The translations under genes and the position numbers were made by a program. A DNA stretch of 64,000 nucleotides from Acetobacteraceae bacterium (lineage in GTDB: Bacteria > Pseudomonadota > Alphaproteobacteria > Acetobacterales > Acetobacteraceae), in NCBI GenBank assembly GCA_947455205.1, contig CANGNF010000007.1:87504-151503 (forward strand). The letters are read 5' to 3'. Shown here in pieces: positions 1-7,722 of the stretch; within the stretch, counting starts at the first letter, position 1, and every line of letters starts with the position of its first letter. The notes under the pieces were generated by a model, which did not search any database, had not been told where the DNA came from, and saw only the letters and a list, made by a program, of their open reading frames with translations.

Positions 1-230
1 TGGGCCAGCCCGGCGGCGACCAGGGCGGGAATGTCGGCGGCGCGCACCGGGCCATAGGCCACGCGGCCATCCGGCGTCGCCACTTCCAGCATCGGCTCCA
101 GCCAGGCCATGCCGCGGCTGCCGGTGCGGACCAGTTCCAGCCCCGGCAGCGCCGCCTGCAGCGCAGCCGCCACGGCCTCGGCACCCAGCGCCAGGGCGAA
201 GGCGTCGGCGGGCAGAAACAGCCGCGTCAT
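1..230 (-). CDS. fdsB: NAD-dependent formate dehydrogenase beta subunit, N-terminal part (FdsB/NuoF-like)
   Basis: This leftward gene runs off the left edge, and only about 76 codons are visible. The start MTRLFLPADAFALALGAE followed by VRTGSRGMAWLEPMLEV resembles the N-terminal thioredoxin-like region of FdsB-type formate dehydrogenase beta subunits, which in full carry FMN, NAD and a 4Fe-4S cluster and pass electrons from formate to NAD. The ATG at 230 overlaps the stop of the upstream NuoE-like gene by four bases (ATGA), which implies translational coupling. The catalytic alpha subunit would lie outside the window. A NuoF of another hydrogenase or complex I cannot be excluded from this fragment alone. 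Confidence 0.72.
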   Translation of the reverse strand, partial: MTRLFLPADAFALALGAEAVAAALQAALPGLELVRTGSRGMAWLEPMLEVATPDGRVAYGPVRAADIPALVAAGLA

Positions 231-718
231 CGCCCCACCGCCGCGGCCAGCGCCGCCGCGTCCACCCGGCCCAGTGGCGCGCCATCCACCAGCGCCGCCG
301 GGGCGCAGGCGCAAAGGCCAAGGCAGTACACCGCCTCCAGCGTCAGCGCGCCATCCGGGGAGGTTTCGCCCAAGGCCAGGCCCAGGCGCTGCTCGGACTC
401 TCGCGTCACCTGGCGCACGCCCATGGCCTGGCAGGCCTCCGCCTGGCACAGCTGCACCAGGTGGCGGCCGGCCGGAGCGTCGCGGAAATCATGGTAGAAG
501 CTGGCCACGCCGTGCAGCTCGGCGCGGGAGCGGTTGAGCGCCTCAGCCACCACCGGCAGCACGGCCTGCGGCACGAAGCCGAGCGCCGACTGGATGTGAT
601 GCAGGATCGGCAGCGCCGCGCCCTCGGTGCCCCGATGCGCGGCGATGGCCGCCTCAACCACCCGCAGCTGTTCCGCCGCCAGCATCCCGCGCATCCCCTG
701 GTATCGTTGCTCAGGCAA
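227..718 (-). CDS. fdsG: NAD-dependent formate dehydrogenase gamma subunit (FdsG, NuoE-like 2Fe-2S protein)
   Basis: The protein is about 163 residues with the NuoE fold: an N-terminal helical part (LPILHHIQSALGFVP) and a thioredoxin-like 2Fe-2S part. The four cluster cysteines are visible as C-x4-C (LCQAEAC) and C-x3-C (CLGLC). In fds-type formate dehydrogenases this subunit relays electrons next to FdsB. The longest frame starts with TTG at 718; in-frame ATGs at 694 and 685 are alternatives, and the true start is not certain. The gene is the first of the operon after the LysR gene, and its stop overlaps the start of fdsB. The short family length and operon position favour formate dehydrogenase over complex I. 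Confidence 0.82.
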   Translation of the reverse strand: MPEQRYQGMRGMLAAEQLRVVEAAIAAHRGTEGAALPILHHIQSALGFVPQAVLPVVAEALNRSRAELHGVASFYHDFRDAPAGRHLVQLCQAEACQAMGVRQVTRESEQRLGLALGETSPDGALTLEAVYCLGLCACAPAALVDGAPLGRVDAAALAAAVGR

Positions 719-762
719 TGGCGATGCGGGTGGTAACGTTCAAGCGGCAATCCTGCATATTG

Positions 763-781
763 CGATAGAACAATTCTATCG
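763..781 (-). promoter_or_regulatory. Palindromic LysR-type operator upstream of fdsG
   Basis: A perfect inverted repeat with 8-base arms, CGATAGAA-CAA-TTCTATCG, lies 45 bases ahead of the TTG start of fdsG and overlaps the stop codon of the LysR gene. It fits the T-N11-A rule of LysR sites and specifically the ATAG-N7-CTAT pattern known for OxyR-like members. It is therefore the probable binding site through which the neighbouring regulator controls the formate dehydrogenase operon. Binding is inferred. Confidence 0.7.
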
Positions 782-1681
782 GGCGGGCTCCAGCTCCTGC
801 GCCAGCAGGCGGGCCTGGCGGCGCAGCGCGGCCACCAGCGGCGTGGCGGGGTCGCGGTCCAGGCTGACCAGGCCAACCACCACGCCCGGCCCGGCGCCGG
901 TGATGGGGATGGCGCGCATGCCGGCGCTCAGCCCCAAAATGCCGGACAGGCGTGAGGGCATGACGCTGGCCCAGCGGCCGGTCTGCACATGCGCCCACAG
1001 CACGATCATGGAATTGCTCTCCAGCGTCGGCGCCACCTGGCCGCCGGCGGCGTGCAGCAGGCCGTCGATGATCCGGCGGTTCTGCATGTCCGGCGTCAGC
1101 AGGCACAGTGGCACCTGCGCCACCTCGGCCCAGGTCACGGTCTCGCGGGTGCCCAGCGGCGCCTCGGCCGCCACCAGCAATGTGTAGTGCTCGCGGTACA
1201 GCGGAATGCTGGCGACGCGGCCGAGCGGCTCGCCGCCCAGGTAGGTCAGGCCGGCATCCACCTGGGAGTCCTCCAGCAGGCCGAGGATCTCGTCCGAGGT
1301 GCGGGACAGGACGGTGAAGTCGATGCCGGGGTGGGCAGCGCGGAACGGCGTGGTCAGCATGGGCACCATGGTCAGCGCGGTTGGGATGACGGCCAGGCGC
1401 AGCCGCCCGGCCAGCCCCTGGGGCAGCTGCTGCATGTCGGCATGCAGGGCGCGGGCTTCCGCCACCAGGCGGCGGGCGTGGTCCAGTATCCGCTCGCCTT
1501 CCGGCGTCATGCCCTGGAAGCGGGCGCCGCGCTGCACCAGCAGTACGCCGTACTGCGCCTCCAGCCCGCGCAGCCCGGCCGAGAGCGTGGGCTGGCTGAC
1601 GCCGCAGGCGCGAGCGGCGCGGCCGAAATGGCGTTCCCGTGCCAGCGCCAGCAGGAACTCAAGCTTAGTGACCAGGTCCAT
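776..1681 (-). CDS. LysR-family transcriptional regulator, probable regulator of formate dehydrogenase genes
   Basis: This 301-residue protein has the usual LysR layout. An N-terminal winged helix-turn-helix spans about residues 1-65 (FLALARERHFGRAARACGVS, then QPTLSAGLRGLE), followed by a two-lobed effector domain (AVIPTALTMVPMLTTPFRAAHPGI). It belongs to the OxyR/CysB-like half of the family by general appearance, but the peroxide-sensing cysteine pair of OxyR is not evident. It is transcribed in the same direction as the fds genes and directly upstream of them, and a palindromic site overlaps its stop codon. An fds-associated LysR role is inferred from this context. Confidence 0.88.
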   Translation of the reverse strand: MDLVTKLEFLLALARERHFGRAARACGVSQPTLSAGLRGLEAQYGVLLVQRGARFQGMTPEGERILDHARRLVAEARALHADMQQLPQGLAGRLRLAVIPTALTMVPMLTTPFRAAHPGIDFTVLSRTSDEILGLLEDSQVDAGLTYLGGEPLGRVASIPLYREHYTLLVAAEAPLGTRETVTWAEVAQVPLCLLTPDMQNRRIIDGLLHAAGGQVAPTLESNSMIVLWAHVQTGRWASVMPSRLSGILGLSAGMRAIPITGAGPGVVVGLVSLDRDPATPLVAALRRQARLLAQELEPAR

Positions 1682-1731
1682 GCCGCCGTTCTGCCGGTGG
1701 CGGCGGGGCCTTGTCCATGCCGGCCATGCGG

Positions 1732-2835
1732 TCAGATCGCCAGGCGCAACTGCGGCTCCGCCGGGCGGCTGCCGTCATCCAGGGAGGACAGCGTGACGCC
1801 GAGCAGGCGGATGCCGCGCGGCACCGGGAAGATCGGCGCCAGCAATACCTCCACCACCGCCGCCAGTTCCGCCTGGCTGGCGATGGGCGCCGGGCCGGTG
1901 CGGCTGCGGGTGGCGATGGTGAAGTCGCTGTACTTCACCTTCAGCGTCACGCCGCGGCCGCTGATGCCGTGGGCGGCGCAGTGGCGCCACACCTTGTCGA
2001 TGATCGGCAGCAGCGCCTCCCGCGCTGCGCCCAGGCTGTTCAGGTCGGTGGCGAAGGTGTTCTCGGCGCCAACCGACTTGCGCTCCCGGTTCGGTCGCAC
2101 CGGGCGCTCGTCCAGCCCGCGGGCGATCCAGTAATAGTGCGGCCCGGCCTTGCCGAAATGCTGCTGCAGGAAGGCCAGGCTCTGCGCCCGAAGGTCCAGG
2201 CCGGTATGGATGCCGAGGCGCTGCATCCGGGCCATGGTGGCGGGGCCGACGCCGTGGAAGCGGCCGACCGGCAGGTCCTCGACGAAGGCCGGCCCCATGC
2301 GCGGGGTGATGACGAACAACCCATCCGGCTTGCGATGGTCCGACGCCAGCTTGGCCAGGAACTTGTTGTAGGAAACCCCGGCCGAGGCGGTCAGGCCGGT
2401 CGCTTCGCGGATGCTGGCGCGGATGCGCTCGGCGATCTCGGTGGCGCTGGCGATGCCCTGCAGGTTCTCGGTGACATCCAGGTAGGCCTCGTCCAGCGAG
2501 AGCGGCTCGATCAGCGGCGTGTGCTCGGCGAAGATCGCGCGGATCTGCTGGGAGACCGCCTTGTAGACCTCGAAGCGCGGCTTGACGAAGACCAGCTCCG
2601 GGCATTTCCGCCGGGCGGTGACCGAGGGCATGGCCGAGCGGACGCCGAATTTCCGCGCCTCGTAGCTGGCCGCCGCCACCACGCCGCGTTCGCGCGAGCC
2701 GCCGACCGCGACGGGGCGGCCGCGCAGGCTGGGGTCGTCGCGCTGCTCGACCGAGGCGAAGAAGGCATCCATGTCGATATGGATGATCTTGCGTTGCGGC
2801 GGGGCGGAAAGGGCTTCCGGGGCGGGGGCGGCCAT
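1732..2835 (-). CDS. dinB: DNA polymerase IV (Y-family translesion polymerase)
   Basis: The 367-residue product shows the Y-family signatures: IIHIDMDAFFASVEQ near the N-terminus (metal-binding Asp at about 21) and EPLSLDEAYLDVT (catalytic Asp/Glu at about 115-116). A helix-hairpin-helix region follows (VGRFHGVGPATMARMQRLGI), then the little-finger domain. DinB copies damaged templates and extends mispaired ends in the cytoplasm. I chose the ATG at 2835 because the longer frame needs a TTG start at 2901 and adds only a low-complexity segment. The gene stands alone between the LysR gene and a divergent Bug gene, and no SOS box is obvious. Confidence 0.93.
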   Translation of the reverse strand: MAAPAPEALSAPPQRKIIHIDMDAFFASVEQRDDPSLRGRPVAVGGSRERGVVAAASYEARKFGVRSAMPSVTARRKCPELVFVKPRFEVYKAVSQQIRAIFAEHTPLIEPLSLDEAYLDVTENLQGIASATEIAERIRASIREATGLTASAGVSYNKFLAKLASDHRKPDGLFVITPRMGPAFVEDLPVGRFHGVGPATMARMQRLGIHTGLDLRAQSLAFLQQHFGKAGPHYYWIARGLDERPVRPNRERKSVGAENTFATDLNSLGAAREALLPIIDKVWRHCAAHGISGRGVTLKVKYSDFTIATRSRTGPAPIASQAELAAVVEVLLAPIFPVPRGIRLLGVTLSSLDDGSRPAEPQLRLAI

Positions 2836-2978
2836 GCGGTCCGGCTGGCGGTTGGGCCGGCAGGGTAGCGCCGGAATCGGCCGGGCGGAATCATGGCGCA
2901 ATGCGGCCCACCGCTTCGGCGGTACCGCCCGGGCTGATCACGCTCTACCATGGCCAGACAAGACCGGGAGGATGCGGC

Positions 2979-3950
2979 ATGCGACGGAGACAGGTGGCAC
3001 TGGGCTTGGCGACTGGCCTGCTGGCGCGTCCCTCCCTGGCGCAGCAGGCCTGGCCCAGCCGCCCGATCCGGCTGCTGATCCCCTTCGTGGCCGGGGCTTC
3101 CTCCGACACCATCGCCCGCCTGGTGGCGGCGAAGCTGGGCGACCCGCTGGGCACCAGCGTGGTTGTGGAAAACCGCGCCGGCGCCGGCGGGCTGGTGGCG
3201 GCGCAGGCCACCGCCCATGCCCCGCCGGACGGCTACACCCTGCTGTGGAGCGGCGAGGTGGCGCTGACCCAGGCGGTGCTGCAGAAGAATCCCGGCTTCG
3301 ACGTGCTGCGCGACTTCACCCCCATCGCCACCATCGTGGAGAACCCGGCACTGCTGTGCGTGCGCGCGGCGGCGCCGTGGCGGGATATCGGCGCGCTGCT
3401 GGCGGCGGCGAAGGCGACTCCGGGCGGGCTGCGCTATGGCTCCGGCGGCGTTGGCACCCCGGCGCACATGGCCGCCGCGGCCATGCTGAAGCTGGCGGGC
3501 GCCGAGGGCGCGCATGTGCCCTACCGCGGCGCCAACCAGGCGGCGCTGGCGGCGGAACAGGGAGAGGTGGATTTCGCCTTTGCCATCAGCAACATCGCGC
3601 TGCCGCGGTTCCAGCAGGGCCAGGTGCGGCTGCTGCTGAGCACCGGGGCGCGGCGCATGGCCATGCTGCCGGAGTTGCCGACCCTGGCCGAGAGCGTGCC
3701 GGGCGGGCCGGTAATCGCCAGCGGCTCCTCCATCGTCGGCCCGGCGGGCATGCCGGCCGAGGTGGTGGCGCGGCTGCACGCGGCGGTCGGCACGGTGGTA
3801 ACGCAGGACCAGGCGCTGCGGGCGGCGCTGACGCGGGAGGGTGGGGAGATCACCCTCTCGGCCACGCCGGCCGCCTATGCCGCCGGCTGGTCCGGCCAGT
3901 ACCAGCGGTTGCGGGAGTTGGTGGCGCTGTCCGGCGTCAGCGCGGAGTGA
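2979..3950 (+). CDS. Bug/TctC-family tricarboxylate-type periplasmic binding protein
   Basis: This 323-residue protein begins with a twin-arginine-like secretion signal (MRRRQVALGLATGLLARPSLA, cut near QQAWPSRPIR) and then the family opening IRLLIPFVAGASSDTIAR. Bug proteins bind carboxylated or other small organic compounds in the periplasm and deliver them to TctAB membrane partners, none of which are in this window. The ATG at 2979 is preceded by a GGGAGG ribosome site. The class III CoA-transferase 52 bases downstream on the same strand suggests the ligand is an organic acid that is then activated as a CoA thioester, which is inference. Confidence 0.9.
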   Translation: MRRRQVALGLATGLLARPSLAQQAWPSRPIRLLIPFVAGASSDTIARLVAAKLGDPLGTSVVVENRAGAGGLVAAQATAHAPPDGYTLLWSGEVALTQAVLQKNPGFDVLRDFTPIATIVENPALLCVRAAAPWRDIGALLAAAKATPGGLRYGSGGVGTPAHMAAAAMLKLAGAEGAHVPYRGANQAALAAEQGEVDFAFAISNIALPRFQQGQVRLLLSTGARRMAMLPELPTLAESVPGGPVIASGSSIVGPAGMPAEVVARLHAAVGTVVTQDQALRAALTREGGEITLSATPAAYAAGWSGQYQRLRELVALSGVSAE

Positions 3951-4002
3951 CGGCTGGCCCCGGCCGGGGCAGCATGGCCGGCAACACGAGGGGAGGGGTG
4001 CG

Positions 4003-5229
4003 ATGACCGAGACCACCGCCAAGGGGCCGCTCGCCGGGCTGCGGGTGCTGGACCTTTCGCATGTGCTGGCCGGCCCCTATGCCAGCTACCACCTGGCGCT
4101 GCTGGGCGCCGAGGTCATCAAGATCGAGCGCCCGCCCTTTGGCGATGCGATCCGCGACCTGGAGACCAGGCCGCAGGATGGCGGCGTGACCGCGGCCTTC
4201 CAGGGGGTCAACGCCGGGAAGCGGGCGATGGCGCTGGACCTGGAGCAGGAGGCGGGCAAGGCGGTGCTGCGGCGGCTGATCCCGACGGCCGCGGTGTTCC
4301 TGGAGAATTTCCGCCCCGGCAAGATGGCCCGCCTGGGCTTTGGGCCGGAGGCGGTGGCGGCGCTGAACCCGCGCATCGTCTACGCCTCGATCTCCGCCTG
4401 GGGGCAGCAGGGCGAGCATGCCGGACGGCCCGGCTACGACCATGTGATGCAGGCCGCGACGGGCATGATGTGGCTGCAGGGCGACGACGCCGCCGCGCCG
4501 CCGGTCAAGGTCGGCTTCCCGGTCATCGACATGGGCGCGGGCATGATGGGCGCCATGGCGATCATGGCCGCGCTGATGCGGCGCCAGGGCGGCGAGGTGG
4601 GGCCGCTGGTGGTGGATGTCTCCATGGCCGATGCGGCGCTGGCGCTGATGTCGGCGCCGGCGGCGCGCTACCTGATGGAGGGCTTCGCGCCGAAGCGGAT
4701 TGGCCATGCGGCGTTCTCGGCCAGCCCGGGCGGCAACGTGTTTCGCACCGCCGATGGCTGGCTGGCGACGGCGGCGAACAACCTGGGCCAGTTCGACCGG
4801 CTCTGCGCCGCCCTGGGCCACCCGGAATGGGCCACGGCGCCCGCCTGGCTGCGGCTGCGGCCGGAGTCGCCGGCGGCGATGCTGCGCGACTGCGGCACGC
4901 CTCAGCTGGACGCGGCCTTGCAGGGTGCCTTCTCCGGGCGAAGCTCAGCGGAATGGGAGGCGCTGCTGGGCGCGGCCAGCGTGCCGGCGGCGGCGGTTCG
5001 CAGCCCGGCGGAGTTCATCGACGGGCCGTATCGCGCCACCGCCGGCTTCAGCGCCAAGCTGCCGAGCGGGGCGGAAACGCTGGGCGCGGGGTTCCGCATC
5101 AACGGGGCGGCGCCGGTGCCGGCCACCGATGCGCCGGCCCTGGGCGCCGATACCGCCGCCGTGCTGGCCGGGCTGGGTTATGGCGCCGCCGAGGTGGCGG
5201 CGCTGCGGCGCGACGGCGTGGTGCGATAG
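4003..5229 (+). CDS. CaiB/BaiF-type class III CoA-transferase
   Basis: A 408-residue protein of the family III CoA-transferases, which move CoA between acyl-CoA donors and carboxylic acids. The sequence shows GLRVLDLSHVLAGPYASYHL at the N-terminus, LGAEVIKIERP, and the conserved catalytic-Asp region (PGYDHVMQAATGMMWLQGD). The start at 4003 follows a GGGAGGGG ribosome site. It lies just downstream of a Bug binding protein and may act on the acid that protein collects. The last codons and the stop lie inside a short tandem repeat that continues past the gene, so the C-terminus may have been shaped by a local duplication. The substrate is unknown. Confidence 0.9.
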   Translation: MTETTAKGPLAGLRVLDLSHVLAGPYASYHLALLGAEVIKIERPPFGDAIRDLETRPQDGGVTAAFQGVNAGKRAMALDLEQEAGKAVLRRLIPTAAVFLENFRPGKMARLGFGPEAVAALNPRIVYASISAWGQQGEHAGRPGYDHVMQAATGMMWLQGDDAAAPPVKVGFPVIDMGAGMMGAMAIMAALMRRQGGEVGPLVVDVSMADAALALMSAPAARYLMEGFAPKRIGHAAFSASPGGNVFRTADGWLATAANNLGQFDRLCAALGHPEWATAPAWLRLRPESPAAMLRDCGTPQLDAALQGAFSGRSSAEWEALLGAASVPAAAVRSPAEFIDGPYRATAGFSAKLPSGAETLGAGFRINGAAPVPATDAPALGADTAAVLAGLGYGAAEVAALRRDGVVR

Positions 5230-5281
5230 CGCCCGGGAATATGGTGCGATAGCGCCCGGCGCATGGTGCGATAGGGCCCGA
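5219..5281. repeat. Three-copy tandem repeat of 22-23 bases across the CoA-transferase stop codon
   Basis: The unit TGGTGCGATAGCGCCCGG occurs at 5219-5236 and 5242-5259, and with one change at 5264-5281, spaced 23 and 22 bases apart by short variable linkers. The first copy holds the last codons and the TAG stop of the CoA-transferase gene; each further copy also carries a TAG. It lies between convergent genes. No stem-loop is evident, so slippage duplication is the simplest reading. Confidence 0.85.
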
Positions 5282-5292
5282 GGGGCCGCGCT

Positions 5293-6252
5293 TCAGGCAG
5301 CGCGCAGCCTGGGCGCCAGGTGCTGTTGGAAGAAGCTGATGAAGCCGGCCTGCTCCGGCCCGACCTGGGTCAGGATCAGGTGGTCGAAGCCGGCCTGGCG
5401 GTACTTCTCCAGCGCGGCCAGGTGCAGCGCCGGGTCGGGGCCGCAGGTGACCTGCTCGGCGACCTGCTCCGGCGTCACGTGCTTGGTCGCGGCGGCGAAG
5501 CTTTCCACGGTGGGCAGCTCAGCCTGCACCGACCAGCCGGTGACGGCCCAGCGGAACAGCCGGTGGGCGGTGGCGCGGGCGGCCCCTGCGTCGGCAGCCC
5601 AGCACATGGCTACCTCCGCATAGCAGGGGCCGGTGCCGCCGGCCTCGCGATAGGCCTGCACCAGCTCGGCCTTCGGTTCGGTGGCGATCAGCCCGTCGCC
5701 GCTGCGGGCGGCCAGGCGCGCGGCTTCCGGCCCGCCAGCGGCCAGGATCACCGGCGGCTTCCGCGCCGGGCGGTCGAACAGCCGGGCGTGGTCCAGGTCG
5801 TAGTAAGTGCCGCGATGATTGGTCAGGTCGCCCGCCAGCAGTCCCTGGATGATGCCGGTGGCCTCCACCAGGCGGTCATGGCGTTCCCCGGTGCCGGGCC
5901 AGCCGGCGCCGATGACGTGCTCGTTCAGCCGTTCCCCGGCGCCGAGGCCAAGGGTGAAGCGGTCCCCGCTCAGCAGCGCCAGGGTAGCGGCGCCCTGGGC
6001 GATGATGGCGGGGTGGTAGCGCAGCAGCGGGCAAGTCACCGCGGTCATCAGCCCCATCCGGCTGGTGGCCTGCGCCACCGCGCCAAGCACCGGCCAGGCC
6101 AGCGGCGCGTGGCCCTGCTCCGCCACCCAGGGGGAGAAATGGTCGGAGATGGCGGCGAAGTCGAAGCCGGCCTGCTCGGCAAGCTGGGCGTTCTGCACCA
6201 GCTCGCGTGGGCCATGCTCCTCCGACATCAACTTGTAGCCGAGACTGGTCAT
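5293..6252 (-). CDS. Luciferase-like (LLM class) flavin/F420-type oxidoreductase, TIGR03557-like
   Basis: This 319-residue TIM-barrel protein of the bacterial luciferase superfamily starts MTSLGYKLMSEEHGPRELVQ and contains AGFDFAAISDHFSPW, the family GDRFTLGLGAGERLNEHVIG segment, and VILAAGGPEAARLAARSGDG. It resembles the F420-dependent glucose-6-phosphate dehydrogenase-like subgroup that is also common in proteobacteria, where the cofactor may be FMN or F420. The substrate cannot be told. The ATG at 6252 is the first in-frame start consistent with the family N-terminus. It is the last of three leftward genes after the CtrA-like regulator and a small unknown gene. Confidence 0.87.
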   Translation of the reverse strand: MTSLGYKLMSEEHGPRELVQNAQLAEQAGFDFAAISDHFSPWVAEQGHAPLAWPVLGAVAQATSRMGLMTAVTCPLLRYHPAIIAQGAATLALLSGDRFTLGLGAGERLNEHVIGAGWPGTGERHDRLVEATGIIQGLLAGDLTNHRGTYYDLDHARLFDRPARKPPVILAAGGPEAARLAARSGDGLIATEPKAELVQAYREAGGTGPCYAEVAMCWAADAGAARATAHRLFRWAVTGWSVQAELPTVESFAAATKHVTPEQVAEQVTCGPDPALHLAALEKYRQAGFDHLILTQVGPEQAGFISFFQQHLAPRLRAA

Positions 6253-6302
6253 GGTGTTGCCTGCCCTGTGATGGGCGAGCAACGCGACCTGGCCGGCGCG
6301 GT

Positions 6303-6617
6303 TCAGCCGAAGGCGCGTTCGCCGGTCAGGTGCCGCAGGTCGGCCAGGCTGGAGGCGAGCAGCGCCACGCCGTTGTCGTCGAGCATGCCCTCGTTCGCTT
6401 CCGCCCGGCGCAGCAGTGCGGCCAGCTTGTGCTCGATGTCGCGGTGGTCGCCGGCGGGGGTGGCGGCAATGGCGGCCAGCACGCGCTGTTCCTCCGACGC
6501 CACGGTTTCCATCACCGTCTCGTCGGCGCTCTCGATGCTTTCCAGCACGCCGAGCCGGGCGAGCAGGCTGCCGACCGGCTGGGCGCCGGCGTAAGGGAAG
6601 GGGATGACACTGGCCAT
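6303..6617 (-). CDS. Small protein of unknown function
   Basis: A 104-residue, mostly helical and acidic protein starting MASVIPFPYAGAQPVGSLLA, with no signal peptide, membrane segment or cysteine. I do not recognise a family. It lies 36 bases after the CtrA-like regulator and 50 bases before the luciferase-like gene, all leftward, so it is probably co-transcribed with them. The middle region (SADETVMETVASEEQRVLAA) and the end (LLASSLADLRHLTGERAFG) look like amphipathic helices. The frame shows normal high-GC third positions, which supports it being a real gene. Confidence 0.6.
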   Translation of the reverse strand: MASVIPFPYAGAQPVGSLLARLGVLESIESADETVMETVASEEQRVLAAIAATPAGDHRDIEHKLAALLRRAEANEGMLDDNGVALLASSLADLRHLTGERAFG

Positions 6618-6653
6618 GGGGGTCTCTCCAGACAGGGCGACGGGTCGGGCGGT

Positions 6654-7481
6654 TCAGGCGGCGATGGCGACGGCGGGTGCTGCCGGCGACGGGATGGGGG
6701 GCAGGCTGGGCGACGACGCCTGCGACATCGCGGGGTGCGACGATGCCTGTGGCATCGCGTGCGCCGATACCTGCGGTATCACGGCATGCGACGATGCCTG
6801 TGGCATCGCGCAGGGGTCTCGGAGCACATAGCCGCGGCCCCAGATGGTGCCGATCAGCGACTCGGCGCCGGCATCGGCCAGCTTGCGGCGCAGCTTGCAG
6901 ATGAAGACGTCGATGATCTTCATCTCCGGCTCGTCCATGCCGCTGTAGAGGTGCGTCATGAACGCCTCCTTGCCCAGCACGCTGCCACGGCGCAGCGCCA
7001 GCAACTCCAGGATGCCGTATTCGCGGCCGGTCAGCAGCACTTCCCGGTCGTGCACCGTCACCTTCTGCGCTTCCAGGTCGATCGAGAGCGGGCCGATGCC
7101 GAGGCGGGGGCGGGCATTGGTCTTGCTGCGGCGCAGCACCGCGCGGATGCGGGCCAGCAGCTCCTCGCGGTCGAATGGCTTGGACATGAAGTCGTCGGCG
7201 CCCAGGGTGAAGGCCTTGACCTTGGCGTGGGCGCTGGCCAGGCCGGAAAGCACCACCACCGGCGTGCCGATGCCGGCGGCGCGCAGCCGGCGCAGCAGGT
7301 CCAGCCCATCCTGGTCCGGCAGCATCAGGTCCAGCAGGATCAGGTCGTAGGGGGTGGCCAGGGCCAGGTCGAAGGCCTCGGTGGCGGTGTCGGCCACTTC
7401 GGCCGGCAGGCCATCCGCCGCCAACTGGGCAACCAGGCCGCGGGCCGCGGTCCGGTCGTCTTCTACAAGGAGCAAACGCAT
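6654..7481 (-). CDS. CtrA-like OmpR-family response regulator with a repetitive C-terminal tail
   Basis: Residues 1-120 form a receiver domain with acidic residues E7/D8/D9, phospho-acceptor D51 (LILLDLMLPDQDG) and K101 (SKPF). Residues about 125-222 form a winged-helix DNA-binding domain whose end (YSGMDEPEMKIIDVFICKLR, then GRGYVLRDP) is strikingly like CtrA, the alphaproteobacterial cell-cycle regulator. The last 52 residues are extra: CtrA normally ends soon after the LRDP motif. Here a tail of repeated MPQASSHA-like units and a Pro/Ala end follows. It may be the species' CtrA or a paralogue; nothing around it belongs to the usual ctrA neighbourhood. The upstream region is relatively AT-rich. 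Confidence 0.86.
   Translation of the reverse strand: MRLLLVEDDRTAARGLVAQLAADGLPAEVADTATEAFDLALATPYDLILLDLMLPDQDGLDLLRRLRAAGIGTPVVVLSGLASAHAKVKAFTLGADDFMSKPFDREELLARIRAVLRRSKTNARPRLGIGPLSIDLEAQKVTVHDREVLLTGREYGILELLALRRGSVLGKEAFMTHLYSGMDEPEMKIIDVFICKLRRKLADAGAESLIGTIWGRGYVLRDPCAMPQASSHAVIPQVSAHAMPQASSHPAMSQASSPSLPPIPSPAAPAVAIAA
6714..6808. repeat. In-frame palindromic repeat units encoding the CtrA-like tail
   Basis: Four units spaced 27, 24 and 27 bases apart (all multiples of three) encode the MPQASSHA-like tail. Three are near-perfect stem-loops: CGATGCC-TGT-GGCATCG at 6741-6757 and again at 6792-6808, and CGATACC-TGC-GGTATC at 6765-6780. In the middle copy the two arms change together (G to A on one side, C to T on the other), so pairing is kept. 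Confidence 0.8.
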
Positions 7482-7722
7482 CGGGGGGACGCCTTATCGT
7501 GTAGATGTATACGATATTCACGATCACGTGATGCTGTCATCAAGGATTCGCCTGTAACGATTCTGGATCGCACCCAATGTGTTCCGGCAGCCACACCTTC
7601 CGGCTCCGCCACAGGGTGCCGCCCGGCAGCCGGCCGGGCAGGGCACGCGCACAAATCCGGCGCCCAGCGGAAACGGAGGCGCCGCGCCCCTGTTGTTGCC
7701 CCGCAGGCGAAGGGAATTCGGC
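7482..7722. promoter_or_regulatory. Divergent promoter region between the CtrA-like gene and glgX
   Basis: This 241-base gap separates the leftward regulator gene from the rightward glgX. The first 80 bases next to the regulator are noticeably AT-richer than the surroundings and contain the perfect 10-base palindrome ATCACGTGAT at 7523-7532. No convincing TTAA-N7-TTAA CtrA box was seen. A promoter for the regulator is inferred. Confidence 0.45.

Noticed and set aside
5293..7527. Single 744-codon leftward frame that would fuse the luciferase-like gene to an upstream part
   Set aside because: The upstream two thirds is an arginine/proline-rich shadow of the CtrA-like gene. The real protein begins at the ATG at 6252.
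7482..7722. CtrA-binding TTAA-N7-TTAA site or other autoregulatory box
   Set aside because: The region is AT-richer than average, but no such box was found on either strand.
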